Assembly: GCA_904063045.1 (NCBI GenBank)
Contig: CAJFCJ010000006.1
Span: 4,046,408-4,110,407, forward strand
From: Dimorphilus gyrociliatus
Taxonomy: Eukaryota > Annelida > Polychaeta > Dinophilidae
Direction of reading: 5' to 3'
DNA: 64,000 nucleotides
The first letter of the stretch is position 1; the number at the start of each line of letters is the position of its first letter. Positions 24,501 to 36,314 of this stretch are shown here, in pieces. The translations under genes were made by a program, and so were the position numbers. Under the pieces are notes generated by a model. It did no database searches, was not told the origin of the DNA, and saw nothing but the letters and a program-made list of their open reading frames with translations.

Positions 24501-26985
24501 TTCCACGGTAACTCCATGTTGATAACGATCAACCATTTTTTGAATAGTGTCTTTGGATACACCATGTTTATTTCTAAGGACTAATTCCTTAACATTAAAT
24601 CTCCATGGCGTATCAGGTTCCATTAATTCAATATGATAATCGTACTTCATACCCTAGAATTTGACAAAATAACAAAAAAGTAACTTGAGGCGTGTTACTA
24701 AATGATGATCAAAACATACCATGGCAATATAGCTCCTCATTTCCCACGACATAGTATTGGTGTTATCTATTATAATCGGATTTTTCTTTTCGGTTATCGC
24801 CACTTTAGCTAAAAATGTAAAATTTTTAATATACTACTTACGATTTATATTTTTCTAAATAGTATACTTCTCGTCTGATTCCATTCGTGAGCTTCTCCTA
24901 ATTTATTATGATCAAATTCATAACGATTTCCTCTTTGAAAGTAGTCATCACTTGATAGAATGACACCAGAATCTCCTACAATTTGTTGAGCAAGCGTTGT
25001 TTTCCCCGAGCCAGGACATCCCCGTAGTATAACCATAACCAATAAGTTTTGAGTTTTATATTGAGCTACTATAACTTTTGCCACGTCTGGTGAACGCTCA
25101 TAACTAACAGTTAGAACTGGTTGGATAAGGTCTGGAAATGATCGAGTTGGCAGAAGTCTGTGATTTAGCTTGGGGGCGGTCGTTGACAGTGCATTCCAGG
25201 CGAATTGTGCGGGGGTAGCATGGAGCGAGTTGGTTGTTGTATTGGTGAACGATGGACGAGCATAGGAGGAGGCTGGGATATAGGGGGCGGGACGAATGGG
25301 TGCGGAAAAGGGGGCGGCAGGTGGGTAGGCGGTAAGCAGGGTGGCGGCGGCAAAATGCGATGATGCGTGTGGAGAGACGCGGCCGGCAATCGGCCCTGCC
25401 ACTGGTGAGAGTCTCGCATACTCGACGTGCGAGGCAGACATGCCGCGTTTTGTAGCAGGGCCCGCTGGAAAGGGCTGAGGGTGCAGAGTTGCCGGCGTAG
25501 CTACTCCTACTCCACCCACAATCGTTGAAGTACAAACTGGTGTTGCAGTTCTTGGAACAAATTCTGGTGCTGTTATGGAAAAAGTTGTCTTATCTTCAGC
25601 CATTGTAAAAGTAGTTTGTTCTTCATAGTCGTCATTCTGAGAGATGTGGGGTGAATTCGATCTCGAATTGCGCTCGCTATTTGGTAAAGATGACACTTTG
25701 TCACTTAATATATTCTGCAAGAGCGAAGCTGTAGAATTAGGTAAACGATCATCCGATTGATTTACCGTCATTCCCTCATCTAGAAATTGATCGATGCCAA
25801 CCAGGCGTTCTTTTCGTCTTTTTTCAAATTTCGATTTGTGAACAGTATTAGGAGATGATATATGTTGTGGAGGCGAATCATCCGATTTATCGGAAATTCG
25901 ACCACAAACATCTTTCATTCTTTCACCGTCGCTTTCAGGGCTATACTGCTTTGCTACTTCCAACTTTTTTACAAATCTTGGTGGCAAATTTTTCATATGC
26001 TTCATAGCTACCTTCATTTGAGACTGATACTGTTTAGCTAGTGCTGCTCCTTTATCTTTCTTACCAGAGCGCCTTTGGCCATCTTTTGAATCTGACCTAC
26101 CATCCTCATTTTCTCCGTCAGATGAGCTAGTGTTCCCAGCAGATATTACTTGATCACTTCCGAGAGTTATCACTTCCTCAATTAACTTTTCGAGGGACTC
26201 CCTTTCTTGTGGGTCTAAAGACACATTATGTTTCCTCCTCGACTTCTCTGACTTTGGAGGAGTTCGGTATCTGTCAGATGTTTCATTTTGTGCATTATGT
26301 ATGCTAGTAAATGAATCAGATTGTCCCTCAGCAAAGAGTTGCTTTCTAGAGCTAAAAGGAGTTGTTTCAGCACTACTACTTGTATTAAACTCGAATGTTT
26401 TTGGGACGTCAGCTGAAAATAATGATGAACCGGAAGGGAAGGCTGAAGGTTTACCGAAAGTGTTGAATGCTGCTAACGCATCACTATAATCCGTATTCAT
26501 ATGAGAGTTAAAATAAGAGGATGGATTTACAATAGTACTGGGAGTTTTTGGAGATAAGAAAGGTAACTCATCGTCATTCTGAGACCTATCCTTATTAGGT
26601 TTTAGTGGAAGGCGGGAAAATCCTTCAGGTGTTCTGGAAAGGTTTGATTCCGCCATTGTCTCTAATTGTTCAGTGGCTTTTTCCACTGTTCATAAAAAAC
26701 GAATTATTTTAGGTTCAAATGTCATATATATCACTCACCATTAAAATTACAGTTTTGCAGAACGTAATACACTACTTCCCCATCTACTTTATTTTTAAAT
26801 TTTTCTTGAAGATCATTAAATGATGCGTCACGACTAGCATCATATCCAGCTGCAATAGCATCATTTGTCCATATATTTGCAGTAACTTTCACTGAATCTT
26901 GATTTTCGCTTTTCCAATTCGCACCGATAAGATTTGGCTTATCCGGGCTTGGCACTCGTGTACCTTTATTTCGTTTCCGTGGCAT
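21590..26985 (-). CDS. N4BP2: NEDD4-binding protein 2 homolog: P-loop kinase and SMR domain protein
   Basis: The start MPRKRNKGTRVP matches the MPRRRK start of human N4BP2, and an upstream Met 27 bp earlier is less likely. Domains in order: a CUE-like helix pair at the N-terminus (VVYYVLQNCNFN, exon 26985-26739); a long disordered region; a polynucleotide-kinase-type P-loop GCPGSGKTTLAQQI near 25000 with SSDDYF and NEFDH-like follow-up motifs; the IIIDNTNT and MEPDTPWRF motifs typical of the family; a second CUE-like helix pair near 23450; a coiled DUF1771 segment at 22540-21997; and a C-terminal SMR nuclease domain with LDLHYLHVNEA and ITGQGN motifs, ending 21592. In vertebrates the protein binds BCL3 and NEDD4 and has ATP-dependent kinase and nicking activities. 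A GC-rich block at 25165-25500 differs sharply from the surrounding sequence. Exact edges of internal exons were not all fixed. Confidence 0.92.
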
Positions 26986-28510
26986 AGTTATATATTCCTT
27001 AATATTTTTCAATGTTTCGGAAAAGGGCCTTATAGCTACCCTTGCAGCTCATAATTCGCTAAAAATTGCGATTAAATGTAAAAACTTGTATGGTGTGATA
27101 GCTAGCGACAGTTTGGGTTGTTTCATGAAACTATGTATTAGTTTACTTTCGAGCTAATAACTACTTCATTCAACAATTTTAAAGCCAAATTTTTCTATAA
27201 TTATAATGCTTACCTGGTTTTAAATTATGAGTAAAAAACTGGCTAAACATAGCTTCCTTAAAAAATAGTCAGAAAATAATTGATGATAAAGCATGGCATT
27301 TAATGCGCATGCGCCGGACTCCATTTTTTTTCTAACAAGCGATATGATTGGCTCAAAATTAAAATTCGTCGAAAGTATAGCAGCATGTTCAAACTTTTAC
27401 CAAAATATTTTTACAAGGCTTTAAAATTTAAATAAAATAAATACTGTTATTGCCAAAAAGTTTTATGCTAACAAATATTTGATAATCTTTGAGGTACAAA
27501 TTTTATACTTTAGCCAATGAACGTTGAGATAACAAAAATTTTTGTGACTGGTATATCTAAACCAAGTCAGTAATAGTAATTTCCGCAATTCGAAATTCAA
27601 ATTTTAACGGGAGTAAGTTACCATATTTGTAAATGTTTCTTGATTAACTTTCATTATATAATTCATTTCAATTGCTAAAACAATTTTAACCCCAAAATGG
27701 ATCTAATTTGTATAATTGTTTACCTAGATGTTTAATATAATTTTTTTTCGAGGTTTTCTTACACTTTTAAGTATAAAAATAAGTTTTAACAGTAATTTAA
27801 AGATACTTTTGTTTAACTTTTCATGATTTTAAACTGACTAATAGAAATGTGCACTCGTTTTTATAAAACTTTTGCATATAGTTCTAGTATTACTCAAGGA
27901 TGACATTGAAAAAGTTTATTTAATAATCAGTATTAACTGTTTTACATAACAACTTAGAAGTTTCGTGTTTTATTTTTTTGCGATATTTTGCTTTCTTTTG
28001 AAAATCTAATTAAATGCGTAGTTAAGAAAAACGAGGAAATATCGTTTATTTCAATATACAGTCTGATATTTTACCTACTTAACAATTTTAGATACTTAAA
28101 AAATTCCTATTAATACTTAACTATAATTTAAAATATATGTACGAAACAAATATGTAAATAACAATATTTATGAAACTTCGGCAACCATTCATCAGTCCGT
28201 GTTCTAGCATTACCGCGGATAGCGTCAAGAAACTCGCGCCGTTGAATTTATTGAGTGATTATAGACGGAAATTCGCCTATATGCAGTCAATACGTAATGT
28301 AGTTTGAGTAAGTAAATTAACGGCAATTTTCATTCTTATTGCATCTCTATTAACGCGTGTAGTTGATAAAATATTTTCCAAATTTCGCGCCACGGAGAGC
28401 GATAAAGGCAATATGGCGTCTTACAGTTCGGTGCACTTTGTAATCAAGATTGATGCTTTAAAAGAGGTTATATTACACATTTTAGATGATAATAACTAAT
28501 TAAACGGAAG
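26986..28510. promoter_or_regulatory. Divergent intergenic region N4BP2 / PDS5
   Basis: This 1525-bp AT-rich region separates two start codons. TGCGCATGCGCC at 27304-27315 matches 11 of 12 bases of the NRF-1 consensus, about 320 bp upstream of the N4BP2 start. Closer to PDS5, GC-richer sequence with GCGCC motifs lies at about 28200-28440, and a YY1-like ATGGCG core lies at about 28413. No gene is visible between 27320 and 28190. Confidence 0.55.
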
Positions 28511-31500
28511 ATGAGTGCGACATTCTCGATAAAATATCCCGAAGGATGCAAAGAAATAAGTGATGATTTGAGCGAAGAAGAACTTCATCGAAGACTTAAA
28601 GTATTTAAGCAAATTTAGCATCTGTTTGTGTCGATGTATATAGTGAACATTTTGTTAGGTACTGGCGAAAGCCTTGCAAGATTTTGGAGAGCAAGAAGAC
28701 GAAAATGCACCCGCCGACGCACAAATGTTCGATGGCCTGGCTGAACATCTAGCTAGTGAATGTTTCCTGTCTCACCGGAGTAGAGATATACGTATATATG
28801 TTGCTTGTAGTGTTGCCGACATCCTAAGAATCAGTGCTCCAAATAATCCTCTAAAAGATGTCAGAGTTATAATGGTATGTAATTACATTTTTTTGGTAAT
28901 CAACAAGTAGACGTTCTATTTATTCTAAAGGATGTATTTAACTTCTTTGTGAGAGAATTGAAAGGTTTAGCTGATGTTAATGGACCGAATTACAAAAGAT
29001 ACTTTTATTTACTTGAAGTAAGAACAATAGTTTTAATGACTATCTATTTATTACTGATATTATAATTAAAGGAAATCACTTGGTCCGGTGCAATGAATAT
29101 TTTACATGAATACGATGGCTGTATACCAATTTTTTGTAATCTTCTGAAATTCGTTTTTCAGTGCATTTCGTAAGTTATTCACATTTGTATATTACAACGG
29201 AATCTCAGTGATATTAACACTTCAGAAGCCAACATAGTAAACAAATGACAACTCTATTTATTGAATTATGTGGTACAATACTAAATGAATTTGATACCAT
29301 TCCTCCTGAAATTATTGATATAATCCTTACACGATTGGTGGAACCCAATAAGGTTTTTCATCATCATTACAATATTTATTTTTTAGAAAGAAATTAATTT
29401 TGATATAATTTACAGAGTAATGCCCCTCTGTCATATAATATAGCAAAAAGTGTCGTAACTAAATGTGATGATATCTTATCAAGATCATTGGTTCAGGTAT
29501 TCTAATTTATTTTAATTTTTGTACGGCTTTAAAAAGTAAATTTATTACAGTATTATACGAATATCATTTTGTTGGGAAAGAAAGCGAATTTAGAACTTGG
29601 AGAGAAATATTACGAAGCATTCTACCAGTTATTTTCCATATCCCCTAACGTTGTTCAATTAGCCTTATCTCAGTTTGAATTTAAGCTAAAGGTAATCACG
29701 TTTGTTATATGAAAACAGATAAATTTATCGCATTATTACCTGTGTTTTGTTAGAGCACGGATGACTCAGACAGAAAAAAAGCTACTCAACTGTTACTTCG
29801 AATTTTTTCCTCGAATAGCTATGACGAGACTGAAAATCACAAAAATCTTTGGTTTACACTTCTAGGAAGGTAAAAACGGTTCTATCTAATTTTCTTGTTT
29901 ACTTATTAGAATATTGTCCTATGACGAAAAGTTATAGATCGAGAGACGGGGTTGCCTTTTTCTCAACTAGTATTCATCTCATATCATTTTCTTTTTTCAT
30001 TTTTCATTTCTAAGTATTAGTTGAGGATAACGGCAACTAGTGGTCTTTGTGAGTGTGAGATTATGAGATCTGAGGACAATTAAAAGTTTTAATCCTAATA
30101 TTTCTGTTTCTTTATAATCCCCACAACTTATCACCATGATAATAAATAAATCCATATATAGGTTTAACGACAAGGAAGTTGCTATTAGAAAACTATGCTC
30201 TCAATTTGCTCAAGAGTTCATCCTAAATAAACCAGATCTTATCGATGAAATAACTGATCATCTATCTCAGAGAGTCCTTGACACTGACGAAACAGTTAGA
30301 TATGAAACAGTGGCGGCGATCATATCAGCAGCCCGGAAAGATATTAAAAAAGTCAGCGACGAGCTCCTTGTTTTAGTTAAAGAGAGAACTCTAGACAAAA
30401 AAGTTTGTAAATACTTTTAATATAGTTCTGTTTATTTTTACAAATTAATTCACAGATGAAAATTAGACGAGAAGCGCTAATGGGTCTCGCACAATTATAT
30501 AAGGCATCATGGAATAGTAATGATTCTGAGTCTATTGAAAGATTATCATGGATAAAGCAGAGAGTTTTATACTCGTACTATCAGCAGCTAAACGACGACA
30601 AAATTTTAGTTGAAAGAGCTTTTCAAGGGCATTTAGTTCCCTACAACTTAGATGTGCCAGAGAAAGCTAGAAGATTATATATTCTTTATGCAACAGTTGA
30701 CGAAAGAGCTATTAAGTATGCAAAATAGATTTATTCTAAAAATTTTAAATAAACAAGTGTTACTTTGGCTACAGAGTTTTGAATGAAATTTTTCGAACCC
30801 AAAAGAAATTTCGAGATTTCACCAGTCAAATTCTAGACTTATTGAAGAATGGCTTAAAAACCGAAAGAATACAGCATGAAGTGAATTCCAGATTACAAAC
30901 TTTGAGTAGTGAGTACACTAAACCTTTATCTCTAGAAAAAAACTAGCTTTATTTTGCTATATTAGATCAACTCCCTGAACCGACCAAAACTTTAGATTAC
31001 TTGAAAAAATTAGTTAAAATGATTGAAGCTGACAACCGATTACGAAATTGCATAACCAAGCTGCTTGATGATGACTGCAGTTGCAAGAAGAGTGAAGAAT
31101 ATACGGTAAGAAAGCGTTATTTTAAACAGTTTAGTATTTACTTTTTCAATCAACAGAGAGAGATCCTGAAAAAAATGGGCAATGCTGTTCCAAATAATCA
31201 TTTATACAATTATATTAGGGTATGTTAAAAATAGGCATACTGATTTCGACTGTAACATGTTCTTAACATTAGAATTTCGTTGAACGAATTGCTTCGTTGA
31301 TGATCGATGCGACAGTTATGAAAGAATTATTCACTTTGGTGGACGATGCTATCAACGGCACTGGTGATGCTCTGGAGGGAGTTAAAGATGCTGCAAAATC
31401 GGGAATACAGTTACTTCAAGTAATTCAATTATCTAATATAAAAGCATTTTTACATCTTCTATTTCTTTTTTACAGACTTTAGCACCAGTTTTTCCTCATT

Positions 31501-34500
31501 GTTTCAAAAACGAAGAAGTTCTTGAGTTTCTCACAACTTTTGTAGAAAACGAAGATGATGATATAGGTTTGTTTATTCGTGTTTCATATTCATTATGCTG
31601 ATTTCTCAATTTTACTACAGCTTGCACGACTTTACAAATTTTCTGGGACATTGGTTCTGATTTGCAAAAGAAATTCCCAACTGTTTTTCGAGATCTCTTA
31701 CCCATATTGCAAAGATTTGCCAAGTGTGGAACTGCGAAACAAGCAAAATACGCCGTGAAGTGTATTGAAAAAATGGACAAAAATAATAAGTCAAAACTTT
31801 ACGCCCCAATATTCGATGTAAGTATTTTTTTCACTTTGAGCTTGAATTACTTAATTCACTATATACAAACACAATTTTTTTTATAGCACATCGAAAAACA
31901 TCTAGATGTTGAATCTTCATCATTTTTGGTGTCAATTGTTGTCATGGGACATGTAAGTCGCATTTGTCCAGAAGAATATTCAGGAAGAGCTAGAAAAGTA
32001 GTTGTTGATGTTATCGTTAAGGATCTTTTAATGGTTGATCGAGTAAGTTAGATATTTATTATACATTTTAGATATAAAAACTTCTTTTGTTTTTAGAGCA
32101 ATGGACGACATTCCAATGAAAATTGGTATAGCGATAATCTTGTGTCCTACGAGACATTGTGCAAGGTATAAAGAATTTTCTATCCGTATAAAACATTGTC
32201 CAATGATGAAAATTATTAAGCGAGAGACGGGGTTACCTATCAACAACTAATATTCACGTCATATCATCTACATATTTCATCTATCATTTCACAGTATTAG
32301 TTGTCTGATATGGTAGCTTGTGGTCTTTATGAGTTATGAGATTATGAGATCTGAGGACTTTTCTATGAAAATTTTTTTCTTTATCAAAATTGCCAAATAC
32401 TTCAATATCCTATTTAAACAGATGGAAGGGATGAAGATGATGGTAAGATGGCTGCAAGGAAAACAATCTGATAAGAGCAACATAGCCACAAGCACTCTAC
32501 GCTTATTATTCACTGTTATCAAACACGACGGAGACTTGATGGAGAAAAAGAAAATAAAGTGAGACACAGAAATATATATACAATTCTTCTTACTCAAACA
32601 TTAATGTCGCAAATTTTTCTTAGTAAACCGGAAATGGCTAGATTACGATTGCAAGCTGGCTGTTGTATACTAAAGATAGCAGAAGAGAGGAATTACTACG
32701 AATTAGTTAGCAACAGTTATTTCAACATGATTGCATTTCTATTGAACGTTTGTACACTCATATGATCATTTGTAGCAATTTTTTCTATCTTTTAATGCTT
32801 TCAGGATACTTGTCCAGAGGTGAGAAAAATATTTGCAGACAAACTTTTTAAAGGACTCTTTTCCTTGAAACTACCTTTGGCGTACATGGCGATTTTCTGT
32901 CTCGGAGCAAATGAACCAGATAAGGACATTAAGACACAAATTAAGACATATTTACACAATTGTATAATGAAACGACGAACCCTTATGAAAAGTAAAACAA
33001 CTGGAAGTCAAGCTATTGTTTTCCAATTGCTTCCGGATTATGTTTTGCCTTATGTTATACATCTTTTAGCTCACGATGGTGACCTATTAGACAATGAAGA
33101 TGTAGAAAGTTTAAAAAATACTAAAGAGTAACTATATAACATTCATATTTTTCTTATTAATAATATAATATCTTACAGATGTTTATGGTTTATAATGGAA
33201 CCATTGATTATGAAAAATGACCAGTATAGTTCTGCCTTCTATAGGCAAATGATTGAACAAATAAAAACATGTAAAGATGCAAATGACCCTGAGAACGAAA
33301 CTTTGAACAAAGTATGTTGAACTTGTGAATTCCACGCGAAAAACTGAAACTAATCGATCTATTTTCAGAAAATATACGCAGTGTGTGATTTGGCGATGAA
33401 TATAATTTTAACAAAACCCACAACGGTAGACATAAGAGAATTTCCTGCAGAACCTCTTCTCCCTTCAAAATTATTTCAAAAACCAGATGTCGTAAGTAAA
33501 ATTGTATAAATTATTCGTAAACGTTATAAACATTTCTTATCCAATTTTTCAGCCGACTACAAATACAACTATTTATCTACCAAAGGAGCTGCAGATCTCA
33601 TCTAAACAAATAAGCAGACGTCACAAAACTGAGGCTAAGGAAGAAGTTAAAGTAAATGGTGATAGTGAACCAAAGGCAAAGAAACGCTTGTCAGACGATA
33701 GTGCACCAGATGTCAAGAGACAAAAGAAGGATGACTGGAAACCAGTAGACTCTAGTTCAGAAGAGGTTGCTGAAGGGGAAGATGATGTAGAGCATTATAC
33801 TCCTCGACCCACAAGAAGTGGTAGGCAAAAATCAAAAGAAATAAAAACTCCTGCCTTGGGTAAAGATTATTCTGAAGAAGACAATGAAGAGGAGGAAGAG
33901 GAAGAGGAGGAGGAAGAGATAGAGGAAATAGAGGAGGAAAGCGTTATTGAAGAAAAACCCGCACCCAAACCTCGTAGAGGGCGAACAAGGAAAGCATCTG
34001 ATACACCTGTTAAAGGTCAGCGGGGGAAACGTCGGAAAAAAGAAGTTGTTAATGAACCAGAGAAAGAGGAAGATGATGATAAGGCAACCGATGGGGACAT
34101 TGATTCTGACGAAGACATTGACAAGAAGGCTTCAGATGAGGAAAACGATGCACGAGGCAGACGAGGCTCACGAGGGAGAGGACGAATAGCTAACGCCGCA
34201 AGAAAGAAGTCAACACCAGTTAAAAAGGATAAACAAACGAAAAGGTAAATATAATTCTTTGAGCTGTCTTACATAGTGTAACAACAATGTTTTTTAAAGG
34301 TCAAAAAGAGTACAAAGACAGAAATCTTCCTCCCAAGATCTTGATCAATCAACATCTGTTGAGTCTAGTCCTGAAAAACCAACTAGACACAGGAAAGTGG
34401 GAAGGCCAAAAAATCCACTTATTTCCAACTCAAAAACGACGCCATCTGAAAGAAACGCCGTGACTTCGCCAGTAAGGTAAAGAAAGAGATCAAATAATTA

Positions 34501-34923
34501 GCATTTCTATATTTAATTTTCAATGTAAAAATGTTTATAGTAGGAGCAGCCAAGAATCTCATGATTCTCTGCTGAGGCAATCATCTAGGCGACGGCAAGT
34601 GACAGAAAGAATGGATCAGTATATGAGGAAGAGAACACCATCTGCTTCACCTATAAAATCTAATGCGTCTCCAAGTCCAGTAAAAGGTTCAAGGATTACT
34701 AGGTAATTTATTTGGTAAAATAGACTAATTTCGAGAAAATAATGTAATATTGTTTTAGGTCATCTGTGAGTAATCAGACGCCGCCTAAAAAGAGAACAAG
34801 TGGTAGGCAAACGCAAGCAGAAACTGTAAGCTTAAACACTTTCCAATTTAATTAGCTTAAAAATTTCAACAAACTTCCCTTATTAAATAGAAACCGAAGG
34901 CTGCTGGAAAGAGAAAGCGATAG
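28511..34923 (+). CDS. PDS5: Sister chromatid cohesion protein PDS5
   Basis: About twenty exons spread over 6.4 kb encode a full PDS5. The start MSATFSIKYPEGCKEISDDL fits the family N-terminus. HEAT-repeat blocks then follow in the vertebrate order: HLASECFLSHRSRDIRIYVA, an ERTLDKK motif followed by MKIRREALMGLAQLYK, WIKQRVLYSYYQ, a Cys motif CSCK, AKYAVKCIEKM, IVKDLLMVDR, MKMMVRWLQGKQSD, TSTLRLLFTVIKHDGDL, ARLRLQAGC, and the PDYVLPYVIHLLAHD motif near 33040. The C-terminal part from about 33560 is an acidic and basic disordered tail with AT-hook-like RGR and KRGR-type motifs, ending KPKAAGKRKR. PDS5 binds the cohesin subunit RAD21 with WAPL or sororin and governs release and acetylation of cohesin in the nucleus. 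Most introns are 45-70 nt, but those at 29870-30161 and 32166-32421 are longer and each hold a related structured RNA candidate. Confidence 0.95.
29913..30080 (+). ncRNA. Candidate long box C/D-type snoRNA, copy 1, in a PDS5 intron
   Basis: This lies in the intron 29870-30161. A perfect 7-bp terminal stem joins ATTGTCC (29913-29919) to GGACAAT (30074-30080). Just inside it are a box C-like ATGACGA (29921-29927, one mismatch to RUGAUGA) and a box D CTGA (30070-30073). An internal two-part stem pairs GTTGCC (29951-29956) with GGCAAC (30032-30037), and CTCAACTAGTA (29962-29972) with TATTAGTTGAG (30015-30025, one G-U). The D box is about 90 nt from the 3' splice site, in the range seen for vertebrate intronic C/D snoRNAs. 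At about 154 nt from C to D it is long for the class. A second copy with compensatory changes sits in another intron of the same gene. The target RNA is unknown; the guide-like segment before D is TGTGAGATTATGAGAT. Confidence 0.62.
32195..32358 (+). ncRNA. Candidate long box C/D-type snoRNA, copy 2, in a PDS5 intron
   Basis: This lies in the intron 32166-32421 and is clearly related to the element at 29913-30080. It starts with the same ATTGTCC (32195-32201). Box C is perfect, ATGATGA (32203-32209), and box D CTGA is at 32351-32354, followed by GGAC. The shared tracts are GAGAGACGGGGTT, GTGGTCTTT and GAGATTATGAGATCTGAGGAC-type sequence. The internal stems are kept with different bases: GTTACC (32232-32237) with GGTAGC (32312-32317), and ACAACTAATA (32243-32252) with TATTAGTTGT (32295-32304). 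The terminal stem is shorter here (GTCC with GGAC). Conserved pairing despite base change argues for a functional RNA rather than a decaying repeat. Confidence 0.62.
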
Positions 34924-36314
34924 TCCCTTCAATCTGTAAATTTTCAAACATCCTACGAAACACCCAAAGAATTTATCCACCGAATCTCGCATTCCAAAAA
35001 AAGGGGACTTGGAGTGTTTGCTAAACTTTATAGTATAGATACACCATAACTTTGTGCTTCGTTTTCATATTCTGTATATTTAGCTGTATGATGCGTTATG
35101 TTTATGGAACGTCAGTGACATTTGTAAACTCTTGTAAGTAATCTAGTTCATGTATGATAAGATATACATTAGTGAACGTAAAGTGAAAGGTATTTTACTG
35201 ACAATTTTTTTCTTTAACTTTTACTATTTTTATGAGTGAATGAGTTTCATATGTATACAAGTTTTGTATTATAAATTGCATTTCATTACAACTATTACTA
35301 TCTCAACCAGATATTCAGTTGCAGTTGCATTTGCCAACAGTCAATTAATATTTTTGTAAACTATTCAAACAAACATTAACACTAATATCATAACGAAATT
35401 GTAAACAGCTTGTGTAACCATGAAGGAAATAGAAAGCAAAACCTTGAAAAAGCTATATGAAAGTCTTTGTTTTTATCACGTTAAAGCATTATAACCACAC
35501 AAAGCAAAGAAGGCACATAACGATAAAAAATAAACTTCTCTTTATATCGAAATACTTTACGTTCATTATAAATGAAATAATTAAAAATTTATGGTTCTTA
35601 GAACACTGTAGGATTATAAAAATTCCTCTATTTGAACGGAGTTCATCGCTTATCATAAAATTTCAAGTGATTAGTTGAAGAGAATCTAAAAAAAGCCTAT
35701 CTATTACCAAGACTTACAAAGTATGATAAAATTACTTAGATATTTCGACATAGGTACTAAATTTGTACTTTGTTATTCAATATTACATGTATAAGAAATT
35801 AATGGAATATTAAAAGATACTTTGAACCGTTTATCAATGAAATATTCAATTTCACAGGAAATAGTTCAAAGTAGGTGAAGTTTTAGTTCGATTAGAAACT
35901 ATACGGTAATAAGGAAAATAAGAGGGAGCGAAAAAAAGAGAGACAAATAAACAAACTAACTAGCTAGCAGCAGACGCCTTATTTTGATAATAAGATGAAG
36001 ACAAAGACTAGATGTTATATCAATAAAAAAAATAAACAAAGAAACAAATCATATCTATTCTTCCAATAGGTTTAAACAATCAAACGTAAATAGGACTAGA
36101 AGTAATAGGATTTCGGTATCATTTAAAAAAATGAAAAGAGGCTCTCGGTTAAAGGTTAAACAAGGAGTTAATTAGCGAAGAATTTCGAAATAAAGAGCAT
36201 GCTCATTTCATATAAATAACAATCCTGATATATATATATATATATATATAATATAAAATGTAAATAAAAAACGTCTTTTGTTACCTTAATTTCTATAAAT
36301 AAAAAAAGAGTTTG
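34924..36314. other. Convergent gap between PDS5 and the polytopic membrane protein gene
   Basis: This 1391-bp AT-rich region holds the PDS5 3' UTR and the 3' end of the minus-strand gene. Several AATAAA signals and an (AT)n run at about 36231-36252 are visible. A short open frame at 35457-35678 has no recognisable motif and an unconvincing composition. I see no other feature. Confidence 0.65.

Noticed and set aside
25104..25535. 143-codon alternative frame inside N4BP2 as a separate gene
   Set aside because: It overlaps conserved N4BP2 coding sequence and its composition follows from local GC-richness. I kept it only as a finding about the block, not as a gene.
29913..32358. Reading the two PDS5 intron elements as a simple dispersed transposon
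   Set aside because: No terminal inverted repeats of transposon type or target-site duplications are visible, and the stems are kept by compensatory changes, which decaying copies would not do.
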